Source: Bryobacterales bacterium | GTDB lineage: Bacteria > Acidobacteriota > Terriglobia > Bryobacterales > UBA6623 | NCBI GenBank assembly: GCA_028819575.1 | Contig: JAPPLB010000069.1 | Location: forward strand, 1-64,000 | Direction of reading: 5' to 3' | DNA: 64,000 nucleotides | Shown: one piece after another, positions 60,691-64,000 of the stretch | How the letters are laid out: every line of letters begins with the position of its first letter | How positions within the stretch are numbered: the first letter of the stretch is position 1 | The notes under the pieces: model-generated | The model's input: the letters and a program-made list of their open reading frames with translations, nothing else | Told to the model about the DNA's origin: nothing | Database searches by the model: none | Translations under genes and position numbers: made by a program

Positions 60691-62940
60691 GTGTTTGAGT
60701 TCCTTTTCAACTATCCGCAGACGGTCTTTCGCAAAGGCGAATTTGTCTTTGCGAGCGGTTGGTCGGGCTGGCTGCTTGTTCTTGTCATTCTGGCCGTCGG
60801 GGGCGGTTTGGCTTGGCACCTGCGGAAGAACCCGGGACGGTTGGCTGGACGTCCACTGCAAGCCGTGGGCGTGCTGCAGTTCTTGACCGCGGCGCTGGTG
60901 CTGCTGATGTTGTGGCAGCCGGCGATAAGCATCCAATCGTTGCGCTCGCAGCAGAACGTCGTCTCTGTGCTCGTCGACACGTCTCGCAGCATGGCGATCG
61001 AAGAGGACGGGATGGGGAGGCTGGATCACGTCCGGGCGGCGTTGGACGGCGGGTTCCTGGAACAATTGGAAGAGAAGTTCCGGGTCCGGCTGTACGCGTT
61101 TTCAAGCGGGATCGAGCGCGTTCCGTCGCTGGAAGCGATCGGGCCGCACGGCAGCAGTACTCGTATCGGCGAGACAGTCGCGGGCTTGCTGGGCGAATCC
61201 ACGGTTTTGCCTCTCGGAGCCGTTGTCGTAGTGAGTGACGGCTCTGACAATACGGGCGCGTTCAACCGCGAATTGATGGCTGAGATCCGTCAGCGCAAGG
61301 TGCCGGTGCATACGGTTGGTGTTGGGCGGACCGACATGCCGGAGGACATCGAATTGAGCGACGTGAGAGTGGCGAACCGCACCATGCCGCATTCGAAGGT
61401 CAGCGCGCACGTGACGGTACGTCATCACGGAAGCCGGCAGACGGATGTCCGGTTGACGGTTAGGGACGATGTAAGCATATTGACGTCGAAGACGGTCACT
61501 CTGCGGCGCGGCGAGACGGTGCAGACTGAGGCGATCGATTTCAATGCAGGTGAGGCGGGCGTTCGAAATCTTCGGTTCTCTCTCGACCCGCTCGAAGATG
61601 AAACGATTCTCGGCAACAACGCTCAGATGCGCGTCGTGGATGTGCCCCGTGGTGAGCGCAGCATCTTGTACGTGGAAGGAGAGCCGCGCTGGGAATACAA
61701 GTTCATCCGGCGGGCAATTGGAAAGGACAGGAATATCCGGCTGGTCACGATGCTGCGAACAACGCCGAACAAGTTCTATCGCCAGGGCGTAAGAGACCGC
61801 ACCGAACTGGTGAATGGATTTCCGGTGACGGCGGAGGAACTGTTCGGCTACGACGCGCTGATCATCGGAAGCATCGAGGCGGCGTTCTTCAAACCCAAGC
61901 AGCAGGATTTGATTCGTGAATTTGTCAGCCGTCGTGGCGGTACGTTGCTGCTGCTGGGAGGTCGTCGGGGGCTGGGCGACGGCGGCTGGGGTGTGTCGAA
62001 GGTATCCGAGGCATTGCCGGCCCAGCTTCCGGAAAGTTCGAAAGAGACGTTTTCGCGCAGCAGAGCAGCCGTAGAGCTGACCCAACTGGGGCTTGACTCG
62101 GTAGTCTGCCGGTTGGATGAAGACCCGGCGGCGAACCGCAAGGCTTGGAGCGGACTGCCGGAGTTGGCGGATTTTCAACGCATCGGCGCACTCAAACCGG
62201 CGGCGATTCGGCTGGTCAATGGCCGCCTGGGCAACGATACGTTCCCATTGCTCGTCCAGCAGTATTACGGTCGTGGAAGGGCGATGATTCTGGCGACGGG
62301 CGGCACTTGGCGCTGGAAGATGCAACTGCCTCACGACGATACTCGGCATCACACGTTCTGGCAGCAGTTGCTGAGAAGCTTGACGGTGCGCTCACCGAAT
62401 CAGTTGGCGCTTTCGAGTGACCGCAGCCTGTATGCGGATGAGAGGCTCGTGAAACTGCGGTCGGAGGTGCGGAATGCCGAATTCATGGCGGCCGGGAATG
62501 CAACGGTAACGGTGACGATCTCTTCGGAAGACGGTGATTTGACTACGCTCGAGATGCATCCGTCGGCGGATGAGATCGGAGTGTTCGAGGCGGACCTGAC
62601 GGCGGCGCGGACGGGCACGTACCGTGCGGAAGTACAAGCGCATGTGGGTGATGATTCGTTGGGTTCCGATATCGTGCACTTTCGGCGCGAAGACGGTTTG
62701 GCGGAGGATTTTCATCCGGAGCAGAATCGAGACCTGCTTGAGACCTTGGCAGAGCAGACGGGGGGGCGGTATTGGACGCTCGACGGTGTCGAAGCGCTGC
62801 CGAAGGAGATCCGTTTTTCTGAATCGGGCATTACAGCGCGAGAGACCTTGGACCTGTGGGATATGCCGATCTTCTTTTTACTTTGCTTGGGGTTGCGCGG
62901 CGGCGAGTGGCTGTGTCGGCGGCGCTGGGGAGTGGTATGA
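60691..62940 (+). CDS. Large membrane protein with VWA and glutamine-amidotransferase-like domains
   Basis: A 749-aa protein from GTG 60691. Two N-terminal helices (about residues 24-43 and 59-78) are followed by a VWA domain with MIDAS start VLVDTSRSMAIEED and later VVVVSDGSDNTG, two Ig-like segments, a GATase-like domain (ILYVEGEPRWEYKFIRRAI, DALIIGSIEAAFF, GGTLLLLGGRRGLGDGGW) without visible Cys nucleophile, and a C-terminal membrane helix. BatA/BatB-type and planctomycete/acidobacterial relatives are thought to work with MoxR AAA+ chaperones. Its stop overlaps the next start (ATGA). Confidence 0.85.
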   Translation: MFEFLFNYPQTVFRKGEFVFASGWSGWLLVLVILAVGGGLAWHLRKNPGRLAGRPLQAVGVLQFLTAALVLLMLWQPAISIQSLRSQQNVVSVLVDTSRSMAIEEDGMGRLDHVRAALDGGFLEQLEEKFRVRLYAFSSGIERVPSLEAIGPHGSSTRIGETVAGLLGESTVLPLGAVVVVSDGSDNTGAFNRELMAEIRQRKVPVHTVGVGRTDMPEDIELSDVRVANRTMPHSKVSAHVTVRHHGSRQTDVRLTVRDDVSILTSKTVTLRRGETVQTEAIDFNAGEAGVRNLRFSLDPLEDETILGNNAQMRVVDVPRGERSILYVEGEPRWEYKFIRRAIGKDRNIRLVTMLRTTPNKFYRQGVRDRTELVNGFPVTAEELFGYDALIIGSIEAAFFKPKQQDLIREFVSRRGGTLLLLGGRRGLGDGGWGVSKVSEALPAQLPESSKETFSRSRAAVELTQLGLDSVVCRLDEDPAANRKAWSGLPELADFQRIGALKPAAIRLVNGRLGNDTFPLLVQQYYGRGRAMILATGGTWRWKMQLPHDDTRHHTFWQQLLRSLTVRSPNQLALSSDRSLYADERLVKLRSEVRNAEFMAAGNATVTVTISSEDGDLTTLEMHPSADEIGVFEADLTAARTGTYRAEVQAHVGDDSLGSDIVHFRREDGLAEDFHPEQNRDLLETLAEQTGGRYWTLDGVEALPKEIRFSESGITARETLDLWDMPIFFLLCLGLRGGEWLCRRRWGVV

Positions 62941-63845
62941 AGATCCGGGCGGCGCTTTGGATGCTGTGGGTCCTTTTGCCCGTGGCAGCCCTGCCGAAGT
63001 CGCACTTTGTGATTGTTGGAGGCTTAGGCGGCGAGCCGCGTTACGCAAAGCAGTGGGCGGATTATGTCGATCACCTTGAGGAGACCTGCAAGAAGACTGC
63101 AGGGGATGACTCGCTGGTTCACGCTTTGAAAGGCCCGGCGGCCACCAAGGAAGCAATCGAGGCTGTTTTCGCGGAGTTGAGCCGGGACGCCGCAGCGAAT
63201 GATATCGTGGCGATTTTTCTGATCGGCCACGGCAGCTTTGACGGCCACGATTACAAGTTCAATATTCCCGGACGTGACATTACCGCCGGTCAGTTCAAAA
63301 AGCTGTTGGATGGGCTGCCGATGAAGGATCAGTTGATTGCGATCGCAACGAGTTCGAGCGGCGCTTCGCTGGAACTGTTGAAAGCCGAGCGGAGGATCGT
63401 GATCACGGCGACCAAGAGCGGCATGGAAAGAACCGTCACTATGTTCGCGGAACACTGGGTCGAGGCGTTGCGGAACCCCGAGGCGGACACGAATAAAGAC
63501 GAGGTGATCACGGCGCTCGAGGCCTTCACCTATGCGGACACGAAGGTGCAAGATGCGTACAAGGCCGAAAAAATGCTGGCGACCGAGCATGCACGAATCG
63601 AGGGCGGCTTGGCTGGGAACTTCACCTTGGCCCGTCTCGGGAAGGCGCTCGCCGAGTTGTCGGATCCGAACTTGCGTCCGCTGCTCGACAAGCGCGGTGA
63701 CATCGAGCGGCGCATCGCGGCACTGAAGGGCCGCAAGGATGAGATGGCGGAGGCTGCCTACACGGATGAGTTGCAGAAGCTGTTGATCGAGTTGGCGCGG
63801 ACACAGAACGCGATCGACGAGGCTGTCGGGGAGCAAGAGCAGTGA
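62937..63845 (+). CDS. Exported caspase-like (C13-type) protein lacking the catalytic Cys
   Basis: A 302-aa exported protein with signal KIRAALWMLWVLLPVAALP. The caspase/legumain-like core is HFVIVGGLGGEPRYAKQWADY, IVAIFLIGHGSFDGHDYKFNIPG (catalytic-type His-Gly) and LIAIATSSSGASLELLKAERRIVITATKSG. Where active peptidases carry Cys there is Ser (ATSSSG). The tail (about residues 235-302) is a long helical coiled coil. ATGA overlap on both sides shows tight coupling to the VWA gene and the next gene. Confidence 0.78.
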   Translation: MKIRAALWMLWVLLPVAALPKSHFVIVGGLGGEPRYAKQWADYVDHLEETCKKTAGDDSLVHALKGPAATKEAIEAVFAELSRDAAANDIVAIFLIGHGSFDGHDYKFNIPGRDITAGQFKKLLDGLPMKDQLIAIATSSSGASLELLKAERRIVITATKSGMERTVTMFAEHWVEALRNPEADTNKDEVITALEAFTYADTKVQDAYKAEKMLATEHARIEGGLAGNFTLARLGKALAELSDPNLRPLLDKRGDIERRIAALKGRKDEMAEAAYTDELQKLLIELARTQNAIDEAVGEQEQ

Positions 63846-64000
63846 GACTCGTTTCGGTCACGTCGATAGTGCTGTTAACCGTCGGCCTGCTTGCTGCCGA
63901 CGAGGCTATGGTCTCCAGTCGCCGCCATGCGGCGCTGAAGCCCTGCGACCAGTCGATGGACCGAGGCCGCCGGACCGAGGCGAACGGCTGTTACAGCCGG
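63842..64000 (+). CDS. N-terminal part of an exported protein, cut by the window edge
   Basis: GTG 63842 overlaps the preceding stop by four bases. The first 53 codons encode a signal peptide (RLVSVTSIVLLTVGLLAADEA) and a start of mature protein with HAALKPCDQSM and NGCYSR. This beginning fits a repeat (TPR-type) protein, as often found in such operons, but too little is visible to name a family. Confidence 0.6.
   Translation, partial: MRLVSVTSIVLLTVGLLAADEAMVSSRRHAALKPCDQSMDRGRRTEANGCYSR

Noticed and set aside
1..64000. CRISPR arrays, prophage or rRNA genes
   Set aside because: No regularly spaced direct repeats, phage structural genes or rRNA sequence were seen; the repeated sequences belong to the dispersed element family.

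Overview
The window is a single bacterial chromosomal segment with dense coding on both strands, no phage or plasmid backbone, one tRNA and the RNase P RNA. The best taxonomic pointers are a secreted VWA protein of the 'VWFA-related Acidobacterial' type (42.2-44.3 kb), a TonB-dependent receptor with an N-terminal carboxypeptidase-regulatory-like domain, many Tat- or lipobox-bearing exported proteins, sulfatases and heptosyltransferase-type LPS genes. I infer a Gram-negative member of Acidobacteriota; class is not decided by the sequence.

Layout. 0-8 kb (minus strand): accC, accB and an M24 Xaa-Pro peptidase, then a lipoprotein, an NtrB-like kinase and an NtrC-like sigma54 activator. 8-16 kb: exported LRR-like protein, BNR sialidase-like protein, M48 protease, small Cys-containing membrane protein, HAD phosphatase, VOC protein, sulfatase. 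16-22.6 kb (plus strand): polysaccharide deacetylase and a lower-pathway cobalamin cluster (cobT, cobS, cbiB, cobD-type decarboxylase, cobC-type phosphatase, cobU). The two ends of this block are flanked by the C-terminal and N-terminal remains of a minus-strand sulfatase gene, as if the block had landed inside it. 22.8-30.5 kb: class III aminotransferase, thiI, zapB-like/zapA/ymdB-like genes, MOSC protein and lipoproteins. 30.7-34.3 kb: a BtuB-like TonB receptor preceded by a cobalamin riboswitch, and rnpB. 34.5-42 kb: LPS heptosyltransferase with a degenerate nucleotidyltransferase, SGNH hydrolase, secreted HMA-like protein, Tat-exported glycosidase-like protein, Phd/VapC toxin-antitoxin, aldehyde dehydrogenase. 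42-53 kb: acidobacterial VWA protein, HAD protein, PQQ dehydrogenase with its cytochrome c, exported esterase, dihaem peroxidase, enolase-superfamily enzyme, sulfite-oxidase-type molybdoenzyme. 53-64 kb: exported proline-rich protein, tRNA-His, NRAMP-like transporter, carbamoyltransferase with SxtJ, and a tightly coupled DUF4159 / VWA / caspase-like / (partial) operon running off the right edge.

How parts fit. The BtuB-like receptor under riboswitch control and the nucleotide-loop assembly genes together describe corrinoid salvage and remodelling; no corrin-ring synthesis genes are present. The 45-53 kb stretch is a periplasmic oxidation module (PQQ dehydrogenase, c-type cytochromes, molybdoenzyme).

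A family of dispersed intergenic elements with ends CCTGCATKTCTCACCAC...GTGGTGAGACATGCAGG occurs at least seven times, from a 38-bp solo palindrome to a 212-bp copy with an internal hairpin. Start sites were chosen by ribosome-binding sites, signal peptides and family length. All functional statements are homology inferences from reading the sequence; no searches were run.
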